From: Aquincola sp.
GTDB taxonomy: Bacteria; Pseudomonadota; Gammaproteobacteria; Burkholderiales; Burkholderiaceae_C
Direction of reading: 5' to 3'
DNA: 8,568 bases
NCBI GenBank assembly: GCA_029884035.1
Contig: JAOUIM010000139.1
Span: 1 to 8,568, forward strand
A model generated the notes under the pieces. That model had not been told where the DNA came from, made no database searches, and worked only from the letters and a program-made list of their open reading frames with translations. The stretch's first letter is position 1. Each line of letters opens with the position of its first letter. Position numbers and translations under genes: made by a program. This document shows, one piece after another, positions 1 through 7,138 of the stretch.

Positions 1-1035
1 GCTGAACAGGGGATCGAGGCGGCCGCGGGGCCGATAGGCCGAGACCTTGCGCGCGATCGCAGCGATGTGTTCGGGCGTCGTGCCGCAGCAGCCGCCAGCG
101 ATATTGAGGAATCCGCTCTTCGCGAAATCCTCCATCAGCGCGGCGGTCACCTCGGGCGTCTCGTCGAAACCGGTCTCGCTCATCGGGTTGGGCAGCCCCG
201 CATTGGGATAGCAGGAAATGAACGTGTCGGCCGCGACCTTGCCGAGCTCCGCGAGGTACGGACGCATCAGCGCCGCGCCGAGCGCGCAGTTCAGGCCGAC
301 CGCGAGCGGGCGGGCATGGCGCACCGAATGCCAGAACGCAGCGACCGTCTGACCCGAGAGGATGCGACCCGACGCATCGGTGACGGTGCCCGACACGATG
401 ACCGGAAGTCGCTCGCCGGTGGCCTCCATCAGCTCGTCGAGCGCGAAGATCGCCGCCTTGGCGTTGAGGGTGTCGAAGATCGTCTCGAGCAGGAACAGGT
501 CGCATCCGCCTTCGAGCAGGCCGTCGGCCTGCTCGCGGTAAGCCGCGCGCAGCTGCTCGAAGCTGACGTTGCGCGCGCCGGGGTCGTTGACGTCGGGGCT
601 GATGCTCGCGGTGCGCGGCGTGGGGCCCAGCGCGCCGGCGACGAATCGAGGCTTGTCCGGCGTGCTCGCCGCGACCGCCGCCTGCTTGGCAATGCGCGCG
701 GCGGCCACGTTCATCTCGCGTGCCAGATGCGCCAGGCCGTAGTCCTCCTGCGCGATCGAGGTGGCCCCGAACGTGTTCGTCTCGATGATGTCGGCGCCCG
801 CCGCGAGGTAGGCATCATGGATCTTTCGCAGCACGTCCGGGCGCGTGAACTGCAGCAGCTCGTTGTTGCCCTTCAGGTCCTTCGGATGGCCCTTGAAGCG
901 CTCGCCACGAAAGTCGGACTCGCCAAGCCGGTAGCGCTGGATCATCGTGCCCATCGCGCCGTCGATGATGACGATGCGCTGCGCCAGCAGCGCCGGCAGT
1001 GCGGCGGCACGCGTATAGGGACTGTCGGGCTTCAT
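1..1035 (-). CDS. metH: Methionine synthase, homocysteine-binding (N-terminal) module, 3' end cut by window edge
   Basis: This gene encodes the zinc-dependent homocysteine-binding module of cobalamin-dependent methionine synthase, which passes a methyl group to homocysteine in the cytoplasm to make methionine. The frame is open for 345 codons from ATG 1035 to the window edge. Visible family signatures are IDGAMGTMIQ (residues 24-33), ETNTFGATS (85-93) and the three zinc ligands: Cys250 in GLNCALG and Cys316-Cys317 in GGCCGTTP. These sit close to the E. coli MetH ligands Cys247, Cys310 and Cys311. The last visible residues (RGRLDPLFS) lie about where this module ends in full-length MetH. It is therefore open whether the gene continues into the folate, cobalamin and activation domains or stops just outside, as in the split MetH seen in many Burkholderiales. 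It starts 29 bp after the cyclic-di-GMP gene and has no clear Shine-Dalgarno, so translation may depend on transcription from upstream. Family assignment is very secure. Confidence 0.95.
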   Translation of the reverse strand, partial: MKPDSPYTRAAALPALLAQRIVIIDGAMGTMIQRYRLGESDFRGERFKGHPKDLKGNNELLQFTRPDVLRKIHDAYLAAGADIIETNTFGATSIAQEDYGLAHLAREMNVAAARIAKQAAVAASTPDKPRFVAGALGPTPRTASISPDVNDPGARNVSFEQLRAAYREQADGLLEGGCDLFLLETIFDTLNAKAAIFALDELMEATGERLPVIVSGTVTDASGRILSGQTVAAFWHSVRHARPLAVGLNCALGAALMRPYLAELGKVAADTFISCYPNAGLPNPMSETGFDETPEVTAALMEDFAKSGFLNIAGGCCGTTPEHIAAIARKVSAYRPRGRLDPLFS

Positions 1036-1064
1036 GCGTGCATTGTAGAAGTCGGCCCCGCGGG

Positions 1065-3227
1065 CTATTGCAGTGTGGGCGGCTGCGGCCTGGGCGCCGG
1101 TGCGTCGGCCTCCAGGGGCTGCGTGTCGAGGAAACTGCGCGTCGTGGCTTCACCCGACGCCCACAGCGCGAGGCGCTCGGCCTCCATCGGCCGGGCGAAC
1201 AGGTAACCCTGGAATTCATCGCAACCCAGCGACGCCAGGATCTGGCATTGACGCTCGTGTTCCACACCCTCGGCCACGACACGCAGGCCGAGCGCGTGCG
1301 CGAGCCGGATCACCGCGTCGACCACGGCCATGGCATCGCTCGACACCCCCAGGTCGCCGATGAAGCTGCGGTCGATCTTCAACTGCTGCGCCGGCAGCGT
1401 GCGCAGGTACGCCAGGCTCGAGTGCCCGGTGCCGAAATCGTCGATCGCGAGCGACACGCCAGCACGCGCGAGCTGCGCGAAGGCGCGCATCGTCGCGACG
1501 GTGTCTTCCATCGCGACGCTCTCGGTGATCTCGAAGGTCACGAGCGACGGGTCGACGCGGTTCGCCGCGAACGACTGGCGCACGCGCTGGACCAGGTCGT
1601 CCTGCCGCAACTGGTAGGCCGACAGGTTGATCGCCACGCGCAGGCGCAGGCCCTGGGCGTCCCAGCGCTGGATCTGGCGACAGGCTTCGTCGATGACCCA
1701 TTGACCGATCGCGGCGATCTGCCCGAACCGCTCGGCCACCGCGATCAGCTCCGACGGCCCGACCGCGCCACGCGCGGGGTGCTGCCAGCGCACGAGCGCC
1801 TCCACGCCGGTCATTTCGCGCGTGCGCGCGTCGATCTTGGGCTGGTAGAACAGCATGAGCTCACCGCGCTCGATGGCCATGCGCAAGTCGCTCTGCAGCG
1901 CCAGCTGGTCGCTCGCGTCGAGATCCATGTGCATCTCGAAGAACGCATAGGTACCGCCGCCGGTGCGCTTGACCGCGAACATCGCGGCGTCGGCGTTGGG
2001 GATCAGCCGGGTGACCGGCCCGTGCTCGGGAAAGGTCGCGATGCCGATCGAGCACGACAGCCGCACCTCGCTGCCGCCGGGCAGGCGGTACGGCGCCATC
2101 AGCGCGTGCAGCGCCTGCTGCGCAGCCGTGGCCACCGCCTCGGCCGAACCCGGATCGACGATCAGCATCAGGAACTCGTCGCCGCCGGCGCGAGCGACGA
2201 TGTCCTGCGCGCGCACGTGGGCGTGCAGGCGGCGAGCGAGTTCGCGCAACACCTCGTCGCCGGCGGCATGGCCATACGACTCGTTGACGGCCTTGAAACC
2301 GTCGACGTCGATGAACAGCACCGCCATCGCAAAGGGCTGGCGGCCCACATGGGCCAGCACCTGGTCGACCTTTTCCTCGAAGCGCAGACGATTCGGCAGG
2401 CCCGTCAGTGCATCGCGGAACGCGAGTTCGCGCAGGCGGTCGTTGGCGCTCTGCAGCGAGCCGGCCAGCGCCTGCGCGCGACGTCCGCCGCGCGAATCGA
2501 CCAGCGCGGACAACACTGCCAGCCCCAGCAGGATGCCGGCAAATGCCATCACGACTGCGGCCAGTCGGGCGTCGATCGCATCGGGCGGCACCGGCGCGGC
2601 AACCGAGCGCGGCGCCGCTTGAAGGGCCAGCCATTGCGACCCAACCAGCACCAGCGCGAACAGGGTCATCGCCAGCATGCGCTGCGCGACTGCGCGCCGG
2701 GCCCACGGCTGGCGCGGCCCGTTGAGCAGATGCAGGGCCAGCCAGAGCCCCGCAACCGCGAGCCCCAGCGCCGACAGGGTGGGCCCGGCGGCGAGCCGGT
2801 CCCAGCGCGGCGGTTGCGAACTGCCCGCCCCCAGCACGACGAACACGATGACCAGCGTGGGCACGAGCAGCGTCAGCACGGTGGGGTTGACCTCGCGGTG
2901 CGAAGGCAGCCAGCGCGATACGAACAGCGCCATCCCCGCCCCGGCCACCGCCGCAAACCAGGCGGCGATGAAAGGCACCGGTGCGAACCACGACGTCGAA
3001 CCCGTATCACCATGAGCCCAGGCGAGCACCTGGAGCAGCCACAGGCCGGTGCCGACGGACAGCGCGCCACCCACCACCCACCCGACGGCGACCACCCAGT
3101 CCGGCGATCGCACCTTGCGCAGCGCGTGTGCGAGCAGACCCGCCAAGGAAGCGCCGACCGCAAGCAGCATCACCGTCTCGAAGGGGGTCGGGGCCAGGGC
3201 GCCCGCAGGCATCGCGTCGAACGGCAT
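1065..3227 (-). CDS. Membrane-bound GGDEF-EAL cyclic-di-GMP protein with MHYT-like sensor
   Basis: This 720-residue inner-membrane signalling protein can in principle both make and degrade cyclic di-GMP. About seven hydrophobic helices fill residues 16-243 and resemble an MHYT sensor without its metal motifs. A short linker helix leads to a GGDEF domain (about 263-430) with an intact GGDEF motif at 348-352 and an RxxD inhibitory site (RAQD, 339-342). The EAL domain (about 445-690) keeps EAL (476-478), Asn534, the EITE motif (566-569), DDFGTG (596-601), Lys617 in KIDRSF, AEGVE and Gln673. Both domains thus look catalytically competent; family knowledge suggests one activity usually dominates. 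The tail after 690 is proline-rich and probably disordered. I prefer ATG 3227 because an AGGG lies 7 nt upstream; GTG 3230 adds one residue with only a 4-nt gap. A likely promoter lies at 3317-3345, and metH follows after 29 bp. Confidence 0.95.
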   Translation of the reverse strand: MPFDAMPAGALAPTPFETVMLLAVGASLAGLLAHALRKVRSPDWVVAVGWVVGGALSVGTGLWLLQVLAWAHGDTGSTSWFAPVPFIAAWFAAVAGAGMALFVSRWLPSHREVNPTVLTLLVPTLVIVFVVLGAGSSQPPRWDRLAAGPTLSALGLAVAGLWLALHLLNGPRQPWARRAVAQRMLAMTLFALVLVGSQWLALQAAPRSVAAPVPPDAIDARLAAVVMAFAGILLGLAVLSALVDSRGGRRAQALAGSLQSANDRLRELAFRDALTGLPNRLRFEEKVDQVLAHVGRQPFAMAVLFIDVDGFKAVNESYGHAAGDEVLRELARRLHAHVRAQDIVARAGGDEFLMLIVDPGSAEAVATAAQQALHALMAPYRLPGGSEVRLSCSIGIATFPEHGPVTRLIPNADAAMFAVKRTGGGTYAFFEMHMDLDASDQLALQSDLRMAIERGELMLFYQPKIDARTREMTGVEALVRWQHPARGAVGPSELIAVAERFGQIAAIGQWVIDEACRQIQRWDAQGLRLRVAINLSAYQLRQDDLVQRVRQSFAANRVDPSLVTFEITESVAMEDTVATMRAFAQLARAGVSLAIDDFGTGHSSLAYLRTLPAQQLKIDRSFIGDLGVSSDAMAVVDAVIRLAHALGLRVVAEGVEHERQCQILASLGCDEFQGYLFARPMEAERLALWASGEATTRSFLDTQPLEADAPAPRPQPPTLQ

Positions 3228-3316
3228 CACGCCACCCTGCTCACGAGCCCGGGCACGGGCGATGGCGAGCCACGGGGGACCCGACCGAACCCGATCAAGT
3301 AAGCAATCACCTACCC

Positions 3317-3345
3317 CTTTTAGCCCGGTACGGTTGGGCCGTCAA
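3317..3345 (-). promoter_or_regulatory. Putative sigma70 promoter of the GGDEF-EAL gene
   Basis: Read on the minus strand, TTGACG (3340-3345, five of six matches to TTGACA) is followed by exactly 17 bases and then TAAAAG (3317-3322, four of six matches to TATAAT). Transcription would begin near 3310, leaving a leader of about 80 nt. The -35 box overlaps the TGA stop codon of the AAA+ ATPase gene (3342-3344). The spacing and the local drop in G+C around the -10 box support the call, but no transcript data are available. Confidence 0.5.
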
Positions 3346-5642
3346 CCTGGGGGCGTGAACCCCATGCTGCGACGGTCGCGCACCCCCGGCTTGATCCGGT
3401 GCTCGCTTTCGAGCTGGGCAAGGAACTCGTCGGGCGCAAAGTCGGCGCCGAGGATGTCGACCTGGCGCTTGACCGCCGCGAAGTCACCCGGCGCCAGCTG
3501 GTCGAGCGCGGCCAATCGTGTGCGCTGTTCGGCGCTCAACGCGGTGGCATCGCCCGCAAGCGCCTCGGCCACGAACATCGCGACGCGCTGCTCGACTGCC
3601 AGCGGCCTGAAGCGCACCTTGAACGTGAATCGGCGCAGAGCGGCCTCGTCGAGTTCGTCGAACAGGTTCGTCGTGCAGATGAACAGGCCGCCGAAGCGTT
3701 CCATGCCCTGCAGCATCTCGTTGACCTCGGTGACCTCGTAGGTGCGCTCGGCGCGCGAGCGGCTGCGCAGGAAGCTGTCGGCCTCGTCGAGCAGCAGCAC
3801 CGCGTTCTCGGCCGCCGCTTCCTCGAACATCTTGGCCATGTTCTGCTCGGTCTCGCCGACGAACTTGCTCACCAGGTCGCTCGCCTGGCGCACCATCAGC
3901 GGCCGTTGCAGCTGGCTCGCGATGTGTTCGGCCAGCGCCGTCTTGCCGGTGCCGGGCGGTCCGTGGAAACACAGCGTGCCGTGGCCGCGGCGGCGCAGCG
4001 CCTCGACGATCTTCGGGATCTCGAAGTGCGATTCGACATTGAGCAGCGCGAGGTCGTAGGTGGTGACGACGTGGCGCGCGCCTGCTTTCTCGCGCAACTG
4101 GCCCAGCGCCTTGTCGGCATTGCCGAGCTGGCGTTCGATCAGCGCCTCGGCCGAGGCCGCCTCGCCGGCGAGCTGCGCGAAGCGCACGGCGGTGCGGATC
4201 TGCGCCGGCGTGAGGCCGCGCCGCTCGGACAGACGCGCGGCAAATCCCTCGCCCACCGCGACGCCGGCCAGTGCACGCGCCACCAGCGCCTCGCGCGCAC
4301 CGGGCGGTGGGCTCTTCAACTCGAGGTGGTACTGGAAGCGGCGCCGGAATGCGGGGTCGATCTGCTCGATCCGGTTGGTGACCCAGATCACCGGCACCGG
4401 ATTGGTCTCGAGGATCTGGTTGACCCAGGCCTTGCCGCTGACGCTGGCCGATGGCGCGGCATCGCTCGCGTCCAGGCGTGCCATCAGCTGTGCCGCATCG
4501 GCTGAGATCGGGGGAAACACGTCCTCGACCTCGTCGAACAGCAGCGCGACGTTCGGGCTCGCCTTGAGGAAGACCTGGCTGATCTGCAGCGAACGGTAGC
4601 GGTCGCGGCCCGACAGCGAGTTGCCGTCGCGATCCGCGTACTCGACCTCGAACAACTCGAGCCCCGCAGCCTGCGCGCACACCCGCGCCAGCTCGGTCTT
4701 GCCGGTGCCCGGTGGCCCGTACAGCAGCACGTTGACGCCCGCCGCCTTGGTGGCCACCGCGTTGGCCAGCAGCGTGGTCAACACGCGCGTGTCATCCGCG
4801 ACGAATGCGAAATCATCCAGCACCAGGTCGCTCTTCGCCGCAGGCCTGGTGAACACCGCCATCAGCTCAGCAGGTGCCTTGTATTCGCGCATCAGCACCG
4901 GCGGCAATTGCTCGCTGACCTTCATCAGGTCGGCGAGGTCGGTGATGTTGTGCTCCGAGATCAGGTTCTCGACCATGCCGGTGCGCTCCAGGCGCGACCC
5001 CGCGCGCAGCGCCTCGGCGACCTCCTGCTCGTTGACGCCGGCCACCGCCGCGATCGCGGCATACGCCTCCTGCGCGCTCGCGACCTTGAACTCGACCAGC
5101 AGCCCGCGCAGTTCCCGCTGGTAGCGCGCCAGCGTGCCGTACAGCAGCAAGGCGCGCTCGGCCGCATTGAGCTGCAGCAGGCCCCCCAGCGCGTCGATGT
5201 TCTTCTGCACCAGCGTCGACTCCTTCTTCAGCGAGCGCTCGAGCCACTCCGCGGTGGTGCCGAGCACGGCCAGCAGGTCCTTCGGCGCGTCCTTGACGTA
5301 CTCGTCGATGTAGAAGAACAGCGTGCCCTCCTCGTACGGCCCGCGCCAGGCGCCGTAGCGCTGCACGAAGGCCTCGTCGCTCATCACCTCGTGGCCCGTC
5401 CAATGGGCGTTGTCCTTGCAGCGGCGAACGAGGAACTCGCGCACGCGCCGCAGCACGCTGGCGGGCCAGACCAAGTGGCGGCCGGTGAACGACAGCAGGT
5501 TGGACCAGTCGCGCCGCAGGTTGAAGCGTCCGGCGTTCTTCAGCGTCAGCGCCAGCACGAACTGCGAGCACATGCGGTCGAGCACGGGCGCTTCGCGCAG
5601 CCCGGGCGAGAGCAGCAAGGGTCCGGCGGCGCGAGGTCTCAC
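3342..5642 (-). CDS. Tandem (two-domain) AAA+ family ATPase
   Basis: With the GTG start at 5642 this is a 766-residue cytoplasmic ATPase with two AAA+ modules. Residues 1 to about 270 form a helical N-terminal domain I do not recognise. Module one has Walker A GPPGTGKT (309-316), Walker B LLFDE (Asp370-Glu371), sensor-1 Asn423 and a FRRRF stretch (432-436) where an arginine finger is expected. Module two has Walker A GPPGTGKT (561-568), Walker B LLLDEAD (Asp619-Glu620), sensor-1 Asn659, LRRF nearby, and SKFVGETE (about 592-599), which resembles the substrate-gripping pore loop of classical AAA proteins. Both sites look able to bind and hydrolyse ATP. The likely job is remodelling a protein complex; the substrate is unknown. 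GTG 5642 is preferred because AGGAG lies 9 nt upstream. ATG 5678 would add 12 residues but has no well-placed Shine-Dalgarno. The open frame runs further, to 6062, but that part overlaps the conserved DUF3567 gene in another frame and looks non-coding. DUF3567 lies just upstream on the same strand. Confidence 0.9.
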   Translation of the reverse strand: MRPRAAGPLLLSPGLREAPVLDRMCSQFVLALTLKNAGRFNLRRDWSNLLSFTGRHLVWPASVLRRVREFLVRRCKDNAHWTGHEVMSDEAFVQRYGAWRGPYEEGTLFFYIDEYVKDAPKDLLAVLGTTAEWLERSLKKESTLVQKNIDALGGLLQLNAAERALLLYGTLARYQRELRGLLVEFKVASAQEAYAAIAAVAGVNEQEVAEALRAGSRLERTGMVENLISEHNITDLADLMKVSEQLPPVLMREYKAPAELMAVFTRPAAKSDLVLDDFAFVADDTRVLTTLLANAVATKAAGVNVLLYGPPGTGKTELARVCAQAAGLELFEVEYADRDGNSLSGRDRYRSLQISQVFLKASPNVALLFDEVEDVFPPISADAAQLMARLDASDAAPSASVSGKAWVNQILETNPVPVIWVTNRIEQIDPAFRRRFQYHLELKSPPPGAREALVARALAGVAVGEGFAARLSERRGLTPAQIRTAVRFAQLAGEAASAEALIERQLGNADKALGQLREKAGARHVVTTYDLALLNVESHFEIPKIVEALRRRGHGTLCFHGPPGTGKTALAEHIASQLQRPLMVRQASDLVSKFVGETEQNMAKMFEEAAAENAVLLLDEADSFLRSRSRAERTYEVTEVNEMLQGMERFGGLFICTTNLFDELDEAALRRFTFKVRFRPLAVEQRVAMFVAEALAGDATALSAEQRTRLAALDQLAPGDFAAVKRQVDILGADFAPDEFLAQLESEHRIKPGVRDRRSMGFTPPG

Positions 5643-5644
5643 GG

Positions 5645-5673
5645 CGGGCGTCTCCTGCCCGGTCGGCCGGGCA
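5645..5673 (-). promoter_or_regulatory. Two mutually exclusive hairpins at the AAA+ ATPase start
   Basis: On the minus strand, TGCCCGG and CCGGGCA (5667-5673 and 5656-5662) form a perfect 7-bp stem with the tetraloop CCGA, directly before the AGGAG. The same 3' arm can instead pair as CGGGC with GCCCG (5657-5661 with 5645-5649), leaving the AGGAG in a 7-nt loop. Neither has a U-run, so neither is an intrinsic terminator. A role in translation initiation is inference; in DNA this rich in G+C, short stems also arise by chance. Confidence 0.3.
5652..5656 (-). promoter_or_regulatory. Shine-Dalgarno supporting the GTG start of the AAA+ ATPase
   Basis: The minus strand reads AGGAG, 9 nt before GTG 5642. 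The alternative ATG at 5678 has only a G-rich run about 16-20 nt away. This decides the start in favour of GTG, though the spacing is at the long end of the usual range. Confidence 0.5.
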
Positions 5674-5728
5674 CGCATGCAGGCGATCTTGTTCCACCCC
5701 CGCCGATGCGGCAAGGGCCGATTGCGTC

Positions 5729-5995
5729 TCAGTGCAGGATGACGGGCTGCTGGGCCAGGGCACCGAAGCGGCCGATGTACGCGTCGAGTTCTTCCTCGCT
5801 TGGCTGCGTCTCCATGAGCGCCTGCACGCCGGCCTTGAAATGCTCGGCCAGCGCGCCCTCGAGGAAGATCTCCTTGCGGGCGAACTTGTCCACGATCTCG
5901 TAACCGCCGCGGGCGGGCAAAGCGTCTCCACCCTCGCGCGGTTCGACTTCGAACTGCACGACCGCGAAATTGTCCGAGTTGTAGAGCATCAACAT
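5729..5995 (-). CDS. DUF3567 family small protein
   Basis: This 88-residue soluble protein belongs to the DUF3567 family as I recall it: an N-terminus of the form M-x-MLYNSDNFAVVQF (residues 1-15), then GGYEIVDKFARKEIFLEGALAEHF (30-53, positions given), and a C-terminus ending in QQPVILH. There is no signal peptide, membrane helix or cysteine. The biochemical role is not known. The frame extends upstream to ATG 6043, but the start at 5995 is chosen because a perfect GGAGG lies 7 nt before it and because family members begin with the LYNSD block. It lies upstream of the AAA+ ATPase on the same strand, 86 nt from that gene's GTG, and probably shares its transcript. It sits inside a longer open frame belonging to the ATPase reading frame; the DUF3567 frame is the real one here. 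Confidence 0.9.
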   Translation of the reverse strand: MLMLYNSDNFAVVQFEVEPREGGDALPARGGYEIVDKFARKEIFLEGALAEHFKAGVQALMETQPSEEELDAYIGRFGALAQQPVILH

Positions 5996-6002
5996 GCAAG
6001 CG

Positions 6003-6007
6003 CCTCC
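6003..6007 (-). promoter_or_regulatory. Strong Shine-Dalgarno of the DUF3567 gene
   Basis: The minus strand reads GGAGG, 7 nt before ATG 5995. It is the only full consensus Shine-Dalgarno at a gene start in this window. It fixes the DUF3567 start and suggests efficient translation. Confidence 0.8.
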
Positions 6008-6064
6008 GAGACACCCACTTAGGACCAGCAACGCGGAATTCAAGCCCCGGTTGACCCCGCATAC

Positions 6065-7138
6065 CTAGGGCTGGAGCCTCAACTCAAGTGGTGCAGCGCC
6101 CTCGGTGGGTGCGAGCACGGCGCGCAGCGGCAGATGGGCGCGCGCGGGATCGAGCCAGATCTCGACCTGCACGTCCCGCGCGCCGCGCGCCTCGCGCACC
6201 AGCTTCAGTGCCGGCGTGCCGCCCACGGTGTCGCGACCCATCACGGTGAACGTCCACAGGTCATTGCCGCCGCGCGCTCCCACCACCATCAGCACGACGC
6301 GTGCCCCGGCGCCGAAACGCTCCGGCGCCGCCTCCACGATAGCGGGCAATTGCAGCATCCAGGTCAGCCGGTCCTGCACGCCGGGCGGCAGCGGCAACTC
6401 ATAGGTGGGGCCGGAGAAGGTGATCTTGTTCGCGTCGCGCTGGAAGTTCGCCGCCTGGTGGTCGCGGCCACGGCGGCGGATCGAGTAGCGCTCGGGCGCG
6501 ATGCCCGCATCGTCGATGGCGCCGCGGCTGACCCAGTCGATCACGCTGACGCCAGCGATCTGCCCTTCGAGCCGCATTTCGTAGCCACCCGCCGGTTCGG
6601 GCTGCCAGGACAACTCGGCGTCGCCCAGGGCCAGACCGCGTTGTAATCGATAGCGCCACCGGCCCGCTGCCGGCAGGCGTGTGCGGTACACGGGCAGGTC
6701 CGATGCCGCGGCTGCGCTCTCGGACCCATCGGGCCGGGTCACCGCAGGCGGCGCGATCGCGGTGGTGCCTGGCGCCGCGCTCGCAGGCGTCGACGGGGAC
6801 GCGACGGCAACCAAGGCGGCCGGTGGCCGAGCGAGCGCCTCGGGTTCGGATGCCGGCGGTGGCCGCGGCGCAGGTTTACGTGCGGCCGGCGGCGCCGCCG
6901 ACGAAGGCGTCTTGGCATCGCGCGGTTCGACGGCCGGTGGCGGCGCCGGCAGGTCGAGCGCGACGCTGCGCACGCGCATCGTCTCGGGCGGGGCCAGCGG
7001 GAGTTCGGGATCGAACCACTGCGGCCCGAACGTGGCAAGTGCGCCCCAGTGCAGCAAGGCCACGCCGATGATCGCCGCGGCGAACAGCGCGCCGCGGCGC
7101 CAGGATCGCGCGGCAAAGTGGACCGACAATGGCGTCAT
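6065..7138 (-). CDS. DUF3108 domain protein, membrane-anchored, proline/alanine-rich linker
   Basis: This 357-residue protein has a short basic N-terminus (RSWRR), one membrane helix at about residues 16-36, a proline/alanine-rich low-complexity linker (about 62-145), and a globular C-terminal domain (about 148-357) that I assign to DUF3108. Signs are YRLQRG near the domain start, repeated beta-strand patterns, SRGAIDDAGIAPERYSIRRR (204-223, a 'user of the repeat' type block), and a terminal segment on the form VEIWLDPARAHLPLRA. The layout is that of an inner-membrane anchor with a periplasmic arm, as in TonB, but no TonB C-terminal domain is visible. The role is unknown; an envelope function is inferred from topology. 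ATG 7138 is chosen because the membrane helix follows directly, and the frame further upstream only mirrors the hydrolase gene. There is no clear Shine-Dalgarno. DUF3567 follows after 69 nt. Confidence 0.85.
   Translation of the reverse strand: MTPLSVHFAARSWRRGALFAAAIIGVALLHWGALATFGPQWFDPELPLAPPETMRVRSVALDLPAPPPAVEPRDAKTPSSAAPPAARKPAPRPPPASEPEALARPPAALVAVASPSTPASAAPGTTAIAPPAVTRPDGSESAAAASDLPVYRTRLPAAGRWRYRLQRGLALGDAELSWQPEPAGGYEMRLEGQIAGVSVIDWVSRGAIDDAGIAPERYSIRRRGRDHQAANFQRDANKITFSGPTYELPLPPGVQDRLTWMLQLPAIVEAAPERFGAGARVVLMVVGARGGNDLWTFTVMGRDTVGGTPALKLVREARGARDVQVEIWLDPARAHLPLRAVLAPTEGAAPLELRLQP

Noticed and set aside
1036..1064. CCCGCGGG palindrome in the spacer before metH, as a terminator
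   Set aside because: It has no loop and no T-run, and the spacer is too short for a riboswitch.
67..1206. A 379-codon plus-strand frame opposite metH
   Set aside because: The minus strand encodes an unmistakable MetH module with all three zinc ligands, so this frame is its shadow.
999..3302. A 767-codon open frame on the plus strand opposite the GGDEF-EAL gene
   Set aside because: Its protein is rich in Arg, His and Gln with no recognisable domain, and it mirrors a gene with clear conserved motifs. Long antisense frames are common in G+C-rich DNA.
3399..5903. Plus-strand frames of 368 and 331 codons opposite the AAA+ ATPase and DUF3567 genes
   Set aside because: Low-complexity Arg/Ala/Leu proteins without motifs, opposite intact Walker motifs.
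5643..6062. N-terminal extension of the AAA+ frame up to 6062
   Set aside because: It overlaps the conserved DUF3567 gene in another frame and is very rich in Arg; the family-like sequence begins only near 5642.
5996..6064. Possible promoter before DUF3567 (TTGAAT, 16 bases, TAAGTG on the minus strand)
   Set aside because: The -10 box matches only two of six consensus bases, and a sigma54 reading lacks the required GG. A promoter may exist here but cannot be supported.
6307..6330. CGGCGCCG repeated 8 bases apart, forming an 8-bp stem
   Set aside because: It lies inside the DUF3108 coding sequence and consists of G and C only, so chance is the simpler explanation.
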